Shown: positions 7,057 through 16,977 of the stretch, piece after piece
Layout: the number at the start of each line of letters is the position of its first letter
Numbering within the stretch: the stretch's first letter is position 1
Assembly (NCBI GenBank): GCA_947455025.1
Contig: CANGLU010000005.1
Coordinates: 1 to 64,000, forward strand
Direction of reading: 5' to 3'
Length of the DNA stretch: 64,000 bases
From: Hyphomicrobiales bacterium
Lineage (GTDB): Bacteria > Pseudomonadota > Alphaproteobacteria > Rhizobiales > Beijerinckiaceae
Notes under the pieces: model-generated
Told to the model about the DNA's origin: nothing
Seen by the model: only the letters and a program-made list of their open reading frames with translations
The model's database searches: none
Position numbers and translations under genes: made by a program

Positions 7057-10000
7057 ATGCACCTCCTTCGCGCCGAGACCGTTGCGCTCGATCAGTCGGC
7101 TGAGGCCGTCGATCTCGGCCTGTCGCCCGCGGATGTTCTGTTTCTCTCCTTCACCGATAGCGACCTCGCCGGATTGGTAACGGCGTGGCGCGCCGGCAAG
7201 GACCATTATCCGAGTTTGCGCGCGGCAAATCTCAATCAGTTGAAGCACCCTTATTCGGTTGATTTGATCGTTGAAAAGCTACTACCGAATGTGAAATTCG
7301 TTTTCGTTCGGCTTTTGGGAGGCAAGGATTATTGGGCCTATGGGGTTGAAGAATTAAGCCGCGCTTCAAAAATCTTGGGCTTCCACCTTGCGATCGTTCC
7401 CGGCGATTATCAGGCTGATCCGCGTCTTGATACAGCATCCACGCTTTCGCCCGATCAATTGAAAATCTTATGGCAATTTTTTCATGAAGGCGGCCGTGAT
7501 AACCTCACCCATTGCCTGGACTGGGTCGCCGCTCATTTAGGCTATGACCGGCCCGTATCTGAACCGGCACCAATCAAAGCTGTGATGGCCTATCAAGCCG
7601 CAACGCGAATGGCATCTGAGCATTCGCCCCGCGCGCTCATCGTTGCCTATCGCTCGGTGATGATTGCCGAGGACACGGAACCGCTCATTGCACTCGCCGA
7701 CGCTTTGGCTGCGCGCGGTTTTGCAGTTGATTGCCTCTGCGTCTCAAGCCTCAAAGATCCGCAAGCGGTCACTGAAATGGCAGAGTTTATCGATCAGTTC
7801 AAACCGTCGATCATTCTCAATTCGACGGCCTTTTCGGCCAAGCTCGATGATGGCACAACGGTGCTAGACCGAGCCGATGTTCCTGTCTTGCAAGCCATTC
7901 TTGCTACGACCCAACAGGAACCTTGGGCGGCGTCAACGCGGGGATTATCAGCCACCGATATTGCGATGAATGTTGTCCTCCCCGAACTTGACGGACGAAT
8001 AGTAACCCGCGCGATTTCATTTAAAGCGGAAACAGAACGCAGCGATGATATTCAATTTACGCGCGTCGTTCATAAGCCCCTTGCGGATCGTATCCGCTTC
8101 GTTGCCGATCTTGCCGATCATTGGGTTAGCCTTCAGAGAAAGTTTCCTGCCGAGCGAAAGCTTGCCTGTGTCCTTGCCGATTACCCGCATAAAGGGGGCC
8201 GCGCCGGATATGCGGTTGGGCTTGATACGCCGGAAAGCGTTATAGCCCTCGCGACCGATCTTCGATCGGCAGGCTATACGGTTACAGAACTTCCTGATGC
8301 ATCCACGCTGATGTCCGACTTAACGGTTGGGACTTTGACCGCTAGCCTATCCGTTCACGACTATAAGACCCTTTTTAATGCCCTGCCCAAAGCCTTTCGC
8401 GACAGCGTTGTGGCGAGCTGGGGTGATATCGGCGATGATCCTAGTGTGAACAACGGAGCCTTTAGGTTTCGCGCCATTGAGGCCGGCAATCTTATCTTAG
8501 CCTTGCAGCCATCACGCGGAAGCAGCGCGGATATTAAAGCTGAATATCACGATGCAACGCGTCCGCCATCACACGCCTATATCGCGTTTTATCTCTGGCT
8601 AACGCGGAATAAAAAACCCGATGCCATGATCCATTTCGGGACACACGGAACGCTCGAATGGTTACCCGGAAAATCAGTTGCTTTGGCGCAAGATTGCGCG
8701 CCTGAAGTGCTCATCGGCGCACTGCCAGTTATCTATCCCTTTATCGTCAATAATCCGGGTGAAGCAGCCCAAGCCAAACGTCGCCTAGCGGCCGTCACCA
8801 TTGGCCATTTAACGCCGCCTTTAACAGAAGCCGGCTCGCATGGTGCCGCTGTCGAAATTGAAGGGCTTCTGGACGAATATTCAAGCGCACAAACGCTTGA
8901 CCCACGACGTGCGTCAATGCTCGCCGAGCTTATCGTAAGCCGCGCCCGTGAAACAGGTTTGATGACGGATGCAGGTTTAAAAGATGGTCTGGATACGTCC
9001 TCTTTTCTGAGCGAACTAGATGCTTGGTTGTGTGATCTGAAAGAAATGCGCATTGCCGATGGCCTGCATGTGTTTGGTCGCGCGGGTTCTATCGAGGCGA
9101 CAGAAAGGACCATCCGAGCCATGGACGAAATTTCTGATCCGTTGGATGCAACGGCACGCCTTCGCGCCAGCCCGAATGCCGAGCGGGACGGATTACTATC
9201 GGCGCTTGATGGACGGTTCATCGCGGCAGGACCTGCGGGTGCACCATCGCGCGGACGCATAGATGTTTTGCCGACAGGGCGCAATCTTTACACCATCGAT
9301 CCCCGCGGCGTTCCCACCCGCACGGCGTGGGAAATTGGCAAGCGAACGGCAGAGGAAGTTGTAGCCCGTTACGCGCAAGACCATGGTGAGTGGCCGCAAT
9401 CAATTGTGATTGATCTATGGGGTTCGGCCACCATGCGAACCGGCGGCGATGATCTCGCCCAAGCGCTGGCGTTGTTGGGCGTGAGACCCGTTTGGGAAGC
9501 GTCGAGCTCGCGTGTCACCGGATTCGAAATTCTACCTCCCGCAAGTTTTGGTAGGCCCCGCATCGATGTCACCTTACGCATCTCCGGATTGTTCAGAGAT
9601 GTGTTTCCGTCACAAATCGCTTTGTTCGATGAAGCCGTTCAATCGATCGCACAGCTCGACGAGACGGATGACGAAAATCCTCTCGCCGCGAAACGCCGTC
9701 AGACAAGCGCCGACCCGCTGCGCATTTTTGGCTCTGCACCCGGCACCTATGGCTTGGGCCTCGGCGAACAGCTTGCACGGGGCCAGTGGCAAGATCAGTC
9801 TGAATTAGGCGAAGCCTATTTGACATCTTCGTCCTATGCCTATCGCTCGGCCAATGAAGGGGTAGCGGCACCGGCCGAATTTCGCGCGCAAATCGCCTCG
9901 GCTGATGCGTTTGTTCATGTGCAGGATATGGTGGAACAGGATATTCTCGATTCCGATGCGTTTGCGGAACATGAAGGCGGTTTCGCCGCTGCGGCCAAAA

Positions 10001-10422
10001 GCTTGGGAGCAACACCAAGCCTTTATCACGTCGATGCGACAAAGGGCGGGAAGCCTGCCAAAGTTCGTACCGTAAAAGAAGAGATTGCGCGGGTGTTGAA
10101 TGGCCGTGCCACCAATCCGCGCTGGATCAAGGGACAGATGCGACACGGGTGGCGGGGCGCTACCGAAATCGCGGAGACGGTCCAAAATCTCTATGCCTAT
10201 GCTGCGCTAACGGACGCCGTTGAAAGCCGCCATTTTGACAGAATGTTCGATGCAACGCTTGGCAATGACGAAGTGAATGCCTTTTTAAAAGAAGCCAATC
10301 CTTTGGTAGCGCAATCGATTGCTAACACATTTCTTGAAGCCGAGAAGCGTGGCTTTTGGACGTCCCGGCGAAATTCGACGCGAAGTGCGCTTGAGGCCTT
10401 TATCAATGAGGCCGCCATATGA
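7057..10422 (+). CDS. cobN: Cobaltochelatase subunit CobN
   Basis: The large subunit of the ATP-dependent CobNST complex, which inserts Co2+ into hydrogenobyrinic a,c-diamide in the aerobic pathway. The family core is visible at HFGTHGTLEWLPGKSVAL (about 527-544) with IYPFIVNNPGEAAQAKRR shortly after, and the C-terminal part includes the conserved GSAPGTYGLGL block near 892. At 1121 residues it is shorter than the CobN I remember from Pseudomonas denitrificans (about 1270), though no internal break is seen. CobS and CobT are not in the window and must be elsewhere. It overlaps cobG by ATGA. Confidence 0.95.
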   Translation: MHLLRAETVALDQSAEAVDLGLSPADVLFLSFTDSDLAGLVTAWRAGKDHYPSLRAANLNQLKHPYSVDLIVEKLLPNVKFVFVRLLGGKDYWAYGVEELSRASKILGFHLAIVPGDYQADPRLDTASTLSPDQLKILWQFFHEGGRDNLTHCLDWVAAHLGYDRPVSEPAPIKAVMAYQAATRMASEHSPRALIVAYRSVMIAEDTEPLIALADALAARGFAVDCLCVSSLKDPQAVTEMAEFIDQFKPSIILNSTAFSAKLDDGTTVLDRADVPVLQAILATTQQEPWAASTRGLSATDIAMNVVLPELDGRIVTRAISFKAETERSDDIQFTRVVHKPLADRIRFVADLADHWVSLQRKFPAERKLACVLADYPHKGGRAGYAVGLDTPESVIALATDLRSAGYTVTELPDASTLMSDLTVGTLTASLSVHDYKTLFNALPKAFRDSVVASWGDIGDDPSVNNGAFRFRAIEAGNLILALQPSRGSSADIKAEYHDATRPPSHAYIAFYLWLTRNKKPDAMIHFGTHGTLEWLPGKSVALAQDCAPEVLIGALPVIYPFIVNNPGEAAQAKRRLAAVTIGHLTPPLTEAGSHGAAVEIEGLLDEYSSAQTLDPRRASMLAELIVSRARETGLMTDAGLKDGLDTSSFLSELDAWLCDLKEMRIADGLHVFGRAGSIEATERTIRAMDEISDPLDATARLRASPNAERDGLLSALDGRFIAAGPAGAPSRGRIDVLPTGRNLYTIDPRGVPTRTAWEIGKRTAEEVVARYAQDHGEWPQSIVIDLWGSATMRTGGDDLAQALALLGVRPVWEASSSRVTGFEILPPASFGRPRIDVTLRISGLFRDVFPSQIALFDEAVQSIAQLDETDDENPLAAKRRQTSADPLRIFGSAPGTYGLGLGEQLARGQWQDQSELGEAYLTSSSYAYRSANEGVAAPAEFRAQIASADAFVHVQDMVEQDILDSDAFAEHEGGFAAAAKSLGATPSLYHVDATKGGKPAKVRTVKEEIARVLNGRATNPRWIKGQMRHGWRGATEIAETVQNLYAYAALTDAVESRHFDRMFDATLGNDEVNAFLKEANPLVAQSIANTFLEAEKRGFWTSRRNSTRSALEAFINEAAI

Positions 10423-11696
10423 CCGTTGAAACATTGGTGAAAGGATGGTGCCCTGGTGCCTTACGCCCGATGGAAAGCGGCGACGGGCTATTGGTGCGTA
10501 TTCGTATCACGGGCGGCATTTTAAAAGCGGAGCATGCGCAAGTGATTGCCGCATCGGCGATGCGGTATGGCATTGGGTTGATCGATTTATCCGGCCGCGC
10601 CAATATCCAAATCCGTGGTGTAAGCGGCAGCCAATGGCCACATTTGATTGCTGATCTTTCTCGCCATGGCCTATTGGATGATGATGCGGAAGCCGAAGCT
10701 GTTCGCAATGTCATAGCCTCTCCTCTAGCCGGACTTGACCCATCCGCATGGCTCGATATTCGCGCATTGGTGAAAACGTTGGAACACCGCCTCGTTTCTG
10801 ACCGGACGCTTCATGCATTGCCTGGCAAATTCGGCTTTTTGGTTGATGATGGCGGGCAATTTTCATTGGGTGATCAGAACGCCGATATCGCCTTCGAAGC
10901 CATTCAGGAAATGGGCGCAACCCATTTCCTCGTGCGCGTCGGCCAAGATGATATCGCGGGTGTGATTGGCGTCGATCGCGTATGTGATACCGCCGCTGCA
11001 CTGGCGCATGCCTTCATCGATGCCTCTCGCGCATCCGCTAAGCCTTATAAGCGAATGGTGAATTGGGTGGCGGAATGGGGCGCGGATCGGATTTTAAATT
11101 CCGTCGACATAGAGACAATAGCCGTCAAGCCTCGACGGTCCACTGGCCTTTTACCGTTCGGCTATCATTGCCTTGGCGAGAGTGGCTTTCTCGGTCTCGG
11201 CGCACCGTTCGGGCGGTGGAGTGCCAATGGATTAGCTGCCTTGGCCGATATCGCCGTAACAATGGGATCCGGTGAATTAAGACTCACACCATGGCGCGCG
11301 ATCCTCATTCCGGGACTTCGTCAAGCGGATGCCGATGCCGTGATCGCCAAAGTCGGCGATGCTTTTATTGCCCTATCGGATGATCCTAGGCTTCAGATCA
11401 TCGCCTGCGCCGGAAAGCCTTCTTGCCGCAATGCGACGGTGAACACGCATCAGGACGCTTTGGGGTTTGCAACGCTTAAAAACCTCGCGAAAAAGTCCGG
11501 AACACGGCTGCATGTGTCGGGTTGCGAGAAGGGATGCGCACGCCCTACAGCTACAGAGGCCGTTCTGGTGGGCAGAAATGGGGTTTACGACCTCGTTCTG
11601 AACGGCAAAGCCTCAGATCGTCCGATAATGACCGGTCTTGATGAAGCGATGGTCCGTCGGACCCTTGAGGACATGTGGGCAGGAGAAGCCAAGTGA
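10419..11696 (+). CDS. cobG: Precorrin-3B synthase CobG
   Basis: An oxygen-using monooxygenase that converts precorrin-3A to precorrin-3B, setting up ring contraction. It belongs to the nitrite/sulfite reductase fold. The four cysteines expected for the [4Fe-4S] centre are at C330 and C336 (CAGKPSC) and C369 and C373 (SGCEKGC). The two ferredoxin-like half-domains occupy about 20-80 and 240-300. Its presence defines the aerobic route; an alternative enzyme, CobZ, is not seen. It starts within the cobN stop (ATGA) and its own stop overlaps the GTG of cobH. Confidence 0.93.
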   Translation: MTVETLVKGWCPGALRPMESGDGLLVRIRITGGILKAEHAQVIAASAMRYGIGLIDLSGRANIQIRGVSGSQWPHLIADLSRHGLLDDDAEAEAVRNVIASPLAGLDPSAWLDIRALVKTLEHRLVSDRTLHALPGKFGFLVDDGGQFSLGDQNADIAFEAIQEMGATHFLVRVGQDDIAGVIGVDRVCDTAAALAHAFIDASRASAKPYKRMVNWVAEWGADRILNSVDIETIAVKPRRSTGLLPFGYHCLGESGFLGLGAPFGRWSANGLAALADIAVTMGSGELRLTPWRAILIPGLRQADADAVIAKVGDAFIALSDDPRLQIIACAGKPSCRNATVNTHQDALGFATLKNLAKKSGTRLHVSGCEKGCARPTATEAVLVGRNGVYDLVLNGKASDRPIMTGLDEAMVRRTLEDMWAGEAK

Positions 11697-12325
11697 GTTC
11701 GCGCTACGACTATATCCGCGATGGCGCGGCCATTTACGACAAAAGCTTCGCGATGATCCGCGCGGAGAGCGATCTCGCGCGGTTTACGCCGGAAGAAGAA
11801 AAAGTGGCTGTGCGGGTGATTCATTCCTGCGGGATTGTTGAGGCCGCTGCCGATATTCTATTCGCGCCCGGCGCTGCCAAACGCGGGCGCGAAGCCCTAT
11901 TGGCTGGTGCACCAATTCTCTGCGACGCTAAAATGGTGGCGAATGGCATCACCAAAGCGCGCCTGCCCGCCAACAATGAGATTATCTGCACGCTGGATGA
12001 TCCGCGCGTGCCGGAGCTCGCTAAAGCGCTTGGAACGACCCGCACCGCGGCCGCGATGGAACTTTGGCGTCCCTATCTCGCGGGCTCCGTGATTGCCATT
12101 GGCAATGCGCCGACCGCGCTTTATCGGTTGTTGGAAATGCTGGATGAGGGCGCGCCCCTGCCCGCCTGCGTCGTTGGAATGCCGGTCGGCTTTGTTGGCG
12201 CGGCGGAATCAAAGGATGCGCTAATGGAAGACAACCGCGTGCCTTGGATTATCGTTAAAGGCCGAAAAGGCGGCAGCGCCATGACGGTGGGTGCCGTGAA
12301 TGCGCTTGCGAGTGACAAGGAATGA
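11693..12325 (+). CDS. cobH: Precorrin-8X methylmutase CobH
   Basis: It moves the C11 methyl group of precorrin-8X to C12, giving hydrogenobyrinic acid. I start at the GTG at 11693, which overlaps the cobG stop as GTGA and has AGGAGAAG just upstream; the ATG at 11675 would add six residues without family similarity. The resulting 210-residue protein opens with SSRYDYIRDGAAIYDKSF and has the catalytic histidine at H44 in RVIHSCGIVEAAADI, matching the position of His43 known in this family. The MPVGFVGAAESK block near 160 is also conserved. The stop overlaps cobI (ATGA). Confidence 0.95.
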   Translation: MSSRYDYIRDGAAIYDKSFAMIRAESDLARFTPEEEKVAVRVIHSCGIVEAAADILFAPGAAKRGREALLAGAPILCDAKMVANGITKARLPANNEIICTLDDPRVPELAKALGTTRTAAAMELWRPYLAGSVIAIGNAPTALYRLLEMLDEGAPLPACVVGMPVGFVGAAESKDALMEDNRVPWIIVKGRKGGSAMTVGAVNALASDKE

Positions 12326-13065
12326 GTATGTCGCAAACCAAAGGCAGGCTTTACGGGGTTGGGCTTGGCCCCGGCGACCCGGACCTTGTGACGCTCAAAT
12401 CGGTTAAAGCCTTGCAAGCGTCATCGGTTGTGGCGTGGTTCGCCAAGCGCGGGAAAAAGGGCCATGCCCGTACGATTGCCGAAGGATTGATCCCCAGCGG
12501 GGCGGTTGAATTGCCCTTGGTCTATCCGGTCACCACGGAAATTCCGCATACCGATCCGGATTATAACCGCCAGCTTGCGGCCTTTTATGAGGAAGCGTCG
12601 CAGCACTTGGCCGAGCACCTTGAAGCCGGACGAAATGTCGCTTTGCTGTGCGAGGGCGACCCGCTGTTCTATGGCTCCTTCATGCATCCCTATATGCGCC
12701 TGAAAGACCGGTATGATGTCACGATCTGCCCCGGTGTGACGGGCATGTCCGGTTGCTGGACGGCAAACGGCGTGCCTATGACATGGGGGGATGATGTGCT
12801 TATGGTCCTACCCGGTACCTTGCCGCGCGACGACTTGGCCAAACGCCTCGAAATGGCCGATGCCGTGGTTATTATGAAGCTCGGAAAGAACTTTCAAAAA
12901 GTATATGACGTCATTGAATCAAAACAACTATTAAGCCGAGCATTCTATGTGGAGCGCGGCACGATGCAAGGCGAAATTGTCATGCCGCTCGCCGAGAAAA
13001 CCGACGGCCAAGCGCCCTACTTCTCGATGATCATCATCCCCGGCGAAGGACGGCGGCCAGAATGA
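12322..13065 (+). CDS. cobI: Precorrin-2 C20-methyltransferase CobI
   Basis: A SAM-dependent tetrapyrrole methylase that converts precorrin-2 to precorrin-3A. The 247-residue protein has the N-terminal GVGLGPGDPDLVTLK motif (12-26), the CEGDPLFYGSF block (about 111-121) and the PGVTGMSGCW segment near 137, all typical of CobI/CbiL. The spacing to neighbours is tight: ATGA overlaps on both sides with cobH and cobJ, so it is part of one polycistron downstream of the riboswitch. Confidence 0.95.
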   Translation: MSMSQTKGRLYGVGLGPGDPDLVTLKSVKALQASSVVAWFAKRGKKGHARTIAEGLIPSGAVELPLVYPVTTEIPHTDPDYNRQLAAFYEEASQHLAEHLEAGRNVALLCEGDPLFYGSFMHPYMRLKDRYDVTICPGVTGMSGCWTANGVPMTWGDDVLMVLPGTLPRDDLAKRLEMADAVVIMKLGKNFQKVYDVIESKQLLSRAFYVERGTMQGEIVMPLAEKTDGQAPYFSMIIIPGEGRRPE

Positions 13066-13826
13066 ACGCAGGCAAAATCCTCATTGTTGGCCTTGGTCCC
13101 GGTCCGGACAAATGGCTGACGCCCGAAGCCTCGGCGGCGCTCGCGGTTGCAACCGATGTGATCGGCTATATCCCCTATGTCGATCGCCTACCCGCCCGCG
13201 CAGGTCAGACGAAACACGCAACGGATAACCGGGTCGAGATTGATCGCGCCCGTCACGCGCTGGACCTCGCGCAGCAGGGTCGTGTGGTGGCGGTCGTATC
13301 GGGTGGAGATCCGGGTGTTTTTGCGATGGCGGCGGCGGTCTTTGAAGCGGTGGATGCGGGTAGCGATGCCGATAAAGCGACCGATATTCAGGTGCTGCCC
13401 GGTATCAGCGCGATGCAGGCAGCAGCCGCCCTGCTCGGCGCACCTTTGGGCCATGATTTTTGTGCGATCTCGCTTTCCGACAATCTCAAGCCTTGGGATG
13501 TGATTATTCGTAGGCTCACCGCCGCCGCCGAAGGTGATTTTGTGATCGCGCTCTACAACCCCGCTTCAAAGGCGAGACCGCAGCCGATTCATGATGCTTT
13601 CACACTGCTGCGTTCGCTGAAAAAGCCGTCAACGCCGGTCGCCTTCGCCCGCGCGGTTGGGCGGCCTGATGAGCGTGTTCTTCTAACCAATTTAGGCGAG
13701 GCTAATCCGGCAGTGGCCGATATGTCGACGCTTGTAATGATCGGCTCAAGCGAAACGCGCTTTATCGAGCGCGAGGGCAAAGAGCCTTGGCTGTACACGC
13801 CTCGTCATTATGGGGCTCAGCCATGA
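13062..13826 (+). CDS. cobJ: Precorrin-3B C17-methyltransferase CobJ
   Basis: It methylates C17 of precorrin-3B and drives ring contraction to precorrin-4. The 254-residue methylase has IVGLGPGPDKWLTPEA (8-23), IGYIPYVDRLP (about 36-46), the VVSGGDPGVFAMAAAVFE block near 78, and the LPGISAMQAAAALLGAPLGHDF region near 112. It is the last gene of the riboswitch-driven run; its final 10 bp overlap the 3' end of cobK on the other strand, so transcripts of the two converge. Confidence 0.95.
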   Translation: MNAGKILIVGLGPGPDKWLTPEASAALAVATDVIGYIPYVDRLPARAGQTKHATDNRVEIDRARHALDLAQQGRVVAVVSGGDPGVFAMAAAVFEAVDAGSDADKATDIQVLPGISAMQAAAALLGAPLGHDFCAISLSDNLKPWDVIIRRLTAAAEGDFVIALYNPASKARPQPIHDAFTLLRSLKKPSTPVAFARAVGRPDERVLLTNLGEANPAVADMSTLVMIGSSETRFIEREGKEPWLYTPRHYGAQP

Positions 13827-14563
13827 GATTCGATGAACGCCATGGCATCGTCGAGCGTGAAAACGAGGCGGCTTTGGGGCATGGTTGGCCGGTCAATCAT
13901 AATCACCGGCAAGCCAAGATCGCGCGCGGCAGCGAGTTTGGCATCGGTCGCGCTGCCACCGCTGTTTTTGGTGACAATGACGTCGACGCGGTGCGCCGTC
14001 ATCAAATCGCGCTCGGCGACTTGATCGAACGGACCTCGGGCCAAAATCAGGTCCATCCTCGGTGGTCGATCGGCCAAATCGGGCGCGTCGATGCTCCGCA
14101 TCAGATAATGGTGCTGCGGGGCGCGTCGGAAGGCTGGCAAAGACAAGCGTCCGACCGTCAAAAACACGGTGCGCGGCGCTTCACCCAAAGCATCCACCGC
14201 CGCCTCCGTGTCAGCAACGCTGGTCCAATGATCACCTTCACAAGGTTGCCAGGCGGGACGGGTGAGGACCAAACGCGGCACACTAAGGGCTTCGCAGGCC
14301 TGAGCCGCGTTACGCGTCATTTGTGCCGCGAAGGGATGGGTGGCATCGATGAGGGCTACAACCGCATTATCCTTGAGATAGGCAACCAAGCCTTCAACCC
14401 CGCCAAAGCCACCGATCCGGTGAGCGATGGGCGGCAAGACGGGATGACCCGTGCGACCCGCCAAGGACAGTATTGCATCGATATCCGGACGCACCGACAG
14501 CGCGCGGGCCAAAGCCATCGCCTCGCTGGTACCGCCCAAAATCAAAATGCGCTTGCTCGTCAT
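13817..14563 (-). CDS. cobK: Precorrin-6A reductase CobK
   Basis: An NAD(P)H-dependent reductase converting precorrin-6A to precorrin-6B. The 248-residue protein starts MTSKRILILGGTSEAMALAR, a Rossmann-like opening, and has IDATHPFAAQMTRNAAQAC near 88 and a C-terminal IVTKNSGGSATDAKLAAA block that marks CobK/CbiJ. It lies on the opposite strand within the cob cluster, overlapping the end of cobJ by 10 bp and starting 29 bp from the cobL ATG. Its promoter must therefore lie inside cobL. Confidence 0.95.
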   Translation of the reverse strand: MTSKRILILGGTSEAMALARALSVRPDIDAILSLAGRTGHPVLPPIAHRIGGFGGVEGLVAYLKDNAVVALIDATHPFAAQMTRNAAQACEALSVPRLVLTRPAWQPCEGDHWTSVADTEAAVDALGEAPRTVFLTVGRLSLPAFRRAPQHHYLMRSIDAPDLADRPPRMDLILARGPFDQVAERDLMTAHRVDVIVTKNSGGSATDAKLAAARDLGLPVIMIDRPTMPQSRLVFTLDDAMAFIESHG

Positions 14564-14592
14564 TGCTCAACACCTCGGCGGGAGATCGCTCG

Positions 14593-15822
14593 ATGAGCAC
14601 GCCCTGGCTCACCCTTATCGGCATTGGTGAAAATGGTCGAGACGGTTTATCCGCTCAAGCCAACCGGTTGATCGATCAAGCCAGCTTCATCATTGGCGGC
14701 CAACGCCATCTTGCAATGATCGGCAAAACCGACTCAGAAACAATGGTTTGGCCAAATCCTTTCGAGCAAGGCATTGAGGCTATCTTAGCCCGACGCGGTC
14801 GCGAGACACTGGTGCTGGCTTCCGGCGATCCGTTTTTTTATGGCGTCGGCGCAACGCTTGCCAAATTGATCCCGGCGGAAGAAATCGAAACTCTGCCCGC
14901 ACCCTCAGCATTCAGTCTCACGGCTGCCAAACTTGGTTGGGCGATACAGGACTGCACCTTGATCTCGCTGCATGGCAGACCCTTTGAGCGCATCGCACCG
15001 CATCTCCAACCCCGTGCGAAGCTGATCGCTTTGACATGGGATGGCACAACGGCTTCGAAACTCGCGAGCCATCTCGTCTCGAATGGCATGGGACAAAGCC
15101 TGATTACCGTCTGGGAAGCATTGGGTGGGAAGCGCGAGCGATTAATTAAGAAAACAGCGCAAGCGATTCACGAGACTCACGAATCCTTCGACCCTCTCAA
15201 TACGCTCGGCATCGAAATCATTGCATCGCGCGGCGCAAAGCTTATTCCGCTTGCGTCCGGTCTCGCGGATGATCTGTTCGACCACGACAATCAAATCACC
15301 AAGCGTGAAATCCGCGCGATAACCCTCTCTTCGCTTGAACCGCTGCAAGGGCAATTGCTATGGGATATCGGCGCAGGCTCAGGCTCGATTTCGATTGAAT
15401 GGATGCTGCGCCACCCTTCCAACCGCGCCATCGCGATTGAGCCCCGTTCGGATCGCGCTCAGCGGATAAGCCGCAATGCGCTTGCGCTTGGCGTCCCTGA
15501 ACTGCGGCTCATTGAGGGATCTGCACCGGAGGCGCTGAAAAACCTTCCGCCACCGGATGCGATTTTCATTGGTGGTGGCGGCACCGATCCTGAAGTTATC
15601 GATGCAGCATGGCGCGCGCTTCCCGAAGGCGGGCGGCTTGTCGCCAATGCGGTTACGATTGAAACGCAAGCCGACCTGATGCGTCGCCATGTTGCGATGG
15701 GTGGTACTTTATCCAAAATCGAAATATCGCGCGCCGATCCCGTCGGGCCCTTTCATGGCTGGCGCGCTTCGATGCCTGTGATGCAATGGGTAATCGTCAA
15801 AGGCGCGGAGAAACATCCATGA
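14593..15822 (+). CDS. cobL: Precorrin-6Y C5,15-methyltransferase (decarboxylating) CobL
   Basis: A bifunctional enzyme: the N-terminal CbiE-like half methylates C5 and the C-terminal CbiT-like half methylates C15 with decarboxylation. I start at the ATG at 14593 (MSTPWLTLIGIGENGRDG), preceded by GGAGA; the open frame reaches 120 bp further upstream but overlaps cobK. The 409-residue length fits the fused form. The N-terminal domain shows VLASGDPFFYGVG near 76-88, and the C-terminal domain has the SAM site WDIGAGSGSISIEWM at about 257. It overlaps cobE by ATGA. Confidence 0.95.
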   Translation: MSTPWLTLIGIGENGRDGLSAQANRLIDQASFIIGGQRHLAMIGKTDSETMVWPNPFEQGIEAILARRGRETLVLASGDPFFYGVGATLAKLIPAEEIETLPAPSAFSLTAAKLGWAIQDCTLISLHGRPFERIAPHLQPRAKLIALTWDGTTASKLASHLVSNGMGQSLITVWEALGGKRERLIKKTAQAIHETHESFDPLNTLGIEIIASRGAKLIPLASGLADDLFDHDNQITKREIRAITLSSLEPLQGQLLWDIGAGSGSISIEWMLRHPSNRAIAIEPRSDRAQRISRNALALGVPELRLIEGSAPEALKNLPPPDAIFIGGGGTDPEVIDAAWRALPEGGRLVANAVTIETQADLMRRHVAMGGTLSKIEISRADPVGPFHGWRASMPVMQWVIVKGAEKHP

Positions 15823-16202
15823 TTGCGATTGGCATCGGATGTAAATCTGGCGTGACCTCCGACGACGTCATCGCGCTTGTCGAAGATGGCCTATCGCGCG
15901 TCGAAGGCGAGACGATTGCAGGTCTTTTTACGGTTGCGTCAAAATCGCATGAATCAGGACTTGCAGAAGCAGCCGCAAGCCTCTCTCTTCCTTTGCTTTT
16001 TTTGCCAGAAATCGCTTTGAAAAATGTGGCTTGTCGCACCGAAACGCGCTCCGAACGCGTTGTCGCTCTGTTTGGTGTCCCCTCCATCGCCGAAACGGCA
16101 GCCCTTGTAGGAGCCGGTGAAGGATCGACGCTGATTGTGCCACGGATCAGTCGGGGCGGTGTGACCTGCGCGATTGCGAAAAGTGCCGGAGGGCAGCCAT
16201 GA
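15819..16202 (+). CDS. cobE: CobE / CbiG C-terminal domain protein
   Basis: A 127-residue protein matching the C-terminal domain of CbiG, called CobE in aerobic gene sets. The family start [20 protein letters not shown] (2-21), the [17 protein letters not shown] block near 41, and the C-terminal GRGG-like [13 protein letters not shown] near 110 are visible. CobE has been proposed to help around the ring-contraction or precorrin handling steps, but its role in the aerobic route is not settled. It overlaps cobL upstream and cobM downstream, both as ATGA. Confidence 0.9.
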   Translation: MIAIGIGCKSGVTSDDVIALVEDGLSRVEGETIAGLFTVASKSHESGLAEAAASLSLPLLFLPEIALKNVACRTETRSERVVALFGVPSIAETAALVGAGEGSTLIVPRISRGGVTCAIAKSAGGQP

Positions 16203-16972
16203 CCGTTCATTTTATCGGCGCTGGTCCTGGCGCACCCGATCTCATCACCTTGCGCGGGCGCGATCTGATCGCGGCCTCCCCCGTGTGCCTTTATGCTGGC
16301 TCGCTCGTGCCAAAAGAAATCTTGGCGCATTGCCCGAAAGACGCGCGGATCATCAATACCGCGGCGATGTCGTTGGAAGACTTAAGTGCCGAGTTCTCAC
16401 GCGCCCACGCGGCTGGTGAGGATGTAGCGCGTCTACATTCCGGCGATCTTTCTGTTTGGAGCGCGATGGGCGAACAAATCCGTTTGGTCAAATCGCTCGG
16501 CATTCCTTTCACCGTGACACCCGGCGTGCCAAGCTTTGCAGCGGCGGCAGCAGCTTTGGGGGCGGAACTTACGCTGCCGGAAGTCACCCAATCAGTTGTG
16601 CTAACGCGAACCTCTGGTCGCGCCTCTTCGATGCCGGAAAGCGAAAGCCTCGCAAATTTTGCGAAGACCGGCGCGGTTCTCGCCATTCATCTGTCGATCC
16701 ACACGCTCGATGAAGTCGTTTCAGAACTCTTGCCGCATTATGGCAGCGATTGTCCGGTTGCGATTGTCTATCGCGCGAGTTGGCCTGATCAACAGATTCT
16801 ACGCGGCACGCTTGCGACCATTGCCGAACAATTCTCCGAAAGCCCTGTTGAACGCACGGCGCTTATTCTGGTTGGCAAAACACTAGGCGCCGAAGGCTTC
16901 CGCAACAGCGCTCTCTATGATGCCGACTATCAACGCCGTTTCCGCACACCGGGCTGGCGAGGCACCGAATGA
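16199..16972 (+). CDS. cobM: Precorrin-4 C11-methyltransferase CobM
   Basis: A SAM-dependent tetrapyrrole methylase acting on C11 of precorrin-4 to give precorrin-5. The 257-residue product has [20 protein letters not shown] (5-24), [15 protein letters not shown] (about 37-51), the [18 protein letters not shown] block near 77 and [20 protein letters not shown] near 109, diagnostic for CobM/CbiF. It ends 5 bp before the 3' end of cbiD on the other strand. Confidence 0.95.
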   Translation: MTVHFIGAGPGAPDLITLRGRDLIAASPVCLYAGSLVPKEILAHCPKDARIINTAAMSLEDLSAEFSRAHAAGEDVARLHSGDLSVWSAMGEQIRLVKSLGIPFTVTPGVPSFAAAAAALGAELTLPEVTQSVVLTRTSGRASSMPESESLANFAKTGAVLAIHLSIHTLDEVVSELLPHYGSDCPVAIVYRASWPDQQILRGTLATIAEQFSESPVERTALILVGKTLGAEGFRNSALYDADYQRRFRTPGWRGTE

Positions 16973-16977
16973 TCGCG

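Noticed and set aside
13787-14596. A 269-codon open frame on the + strand, antisense to cobK
   Set aside because: It lies entirely over cobK, has no recognisable domain, and the amino-acid composition is that of a reverse-frame shadow.
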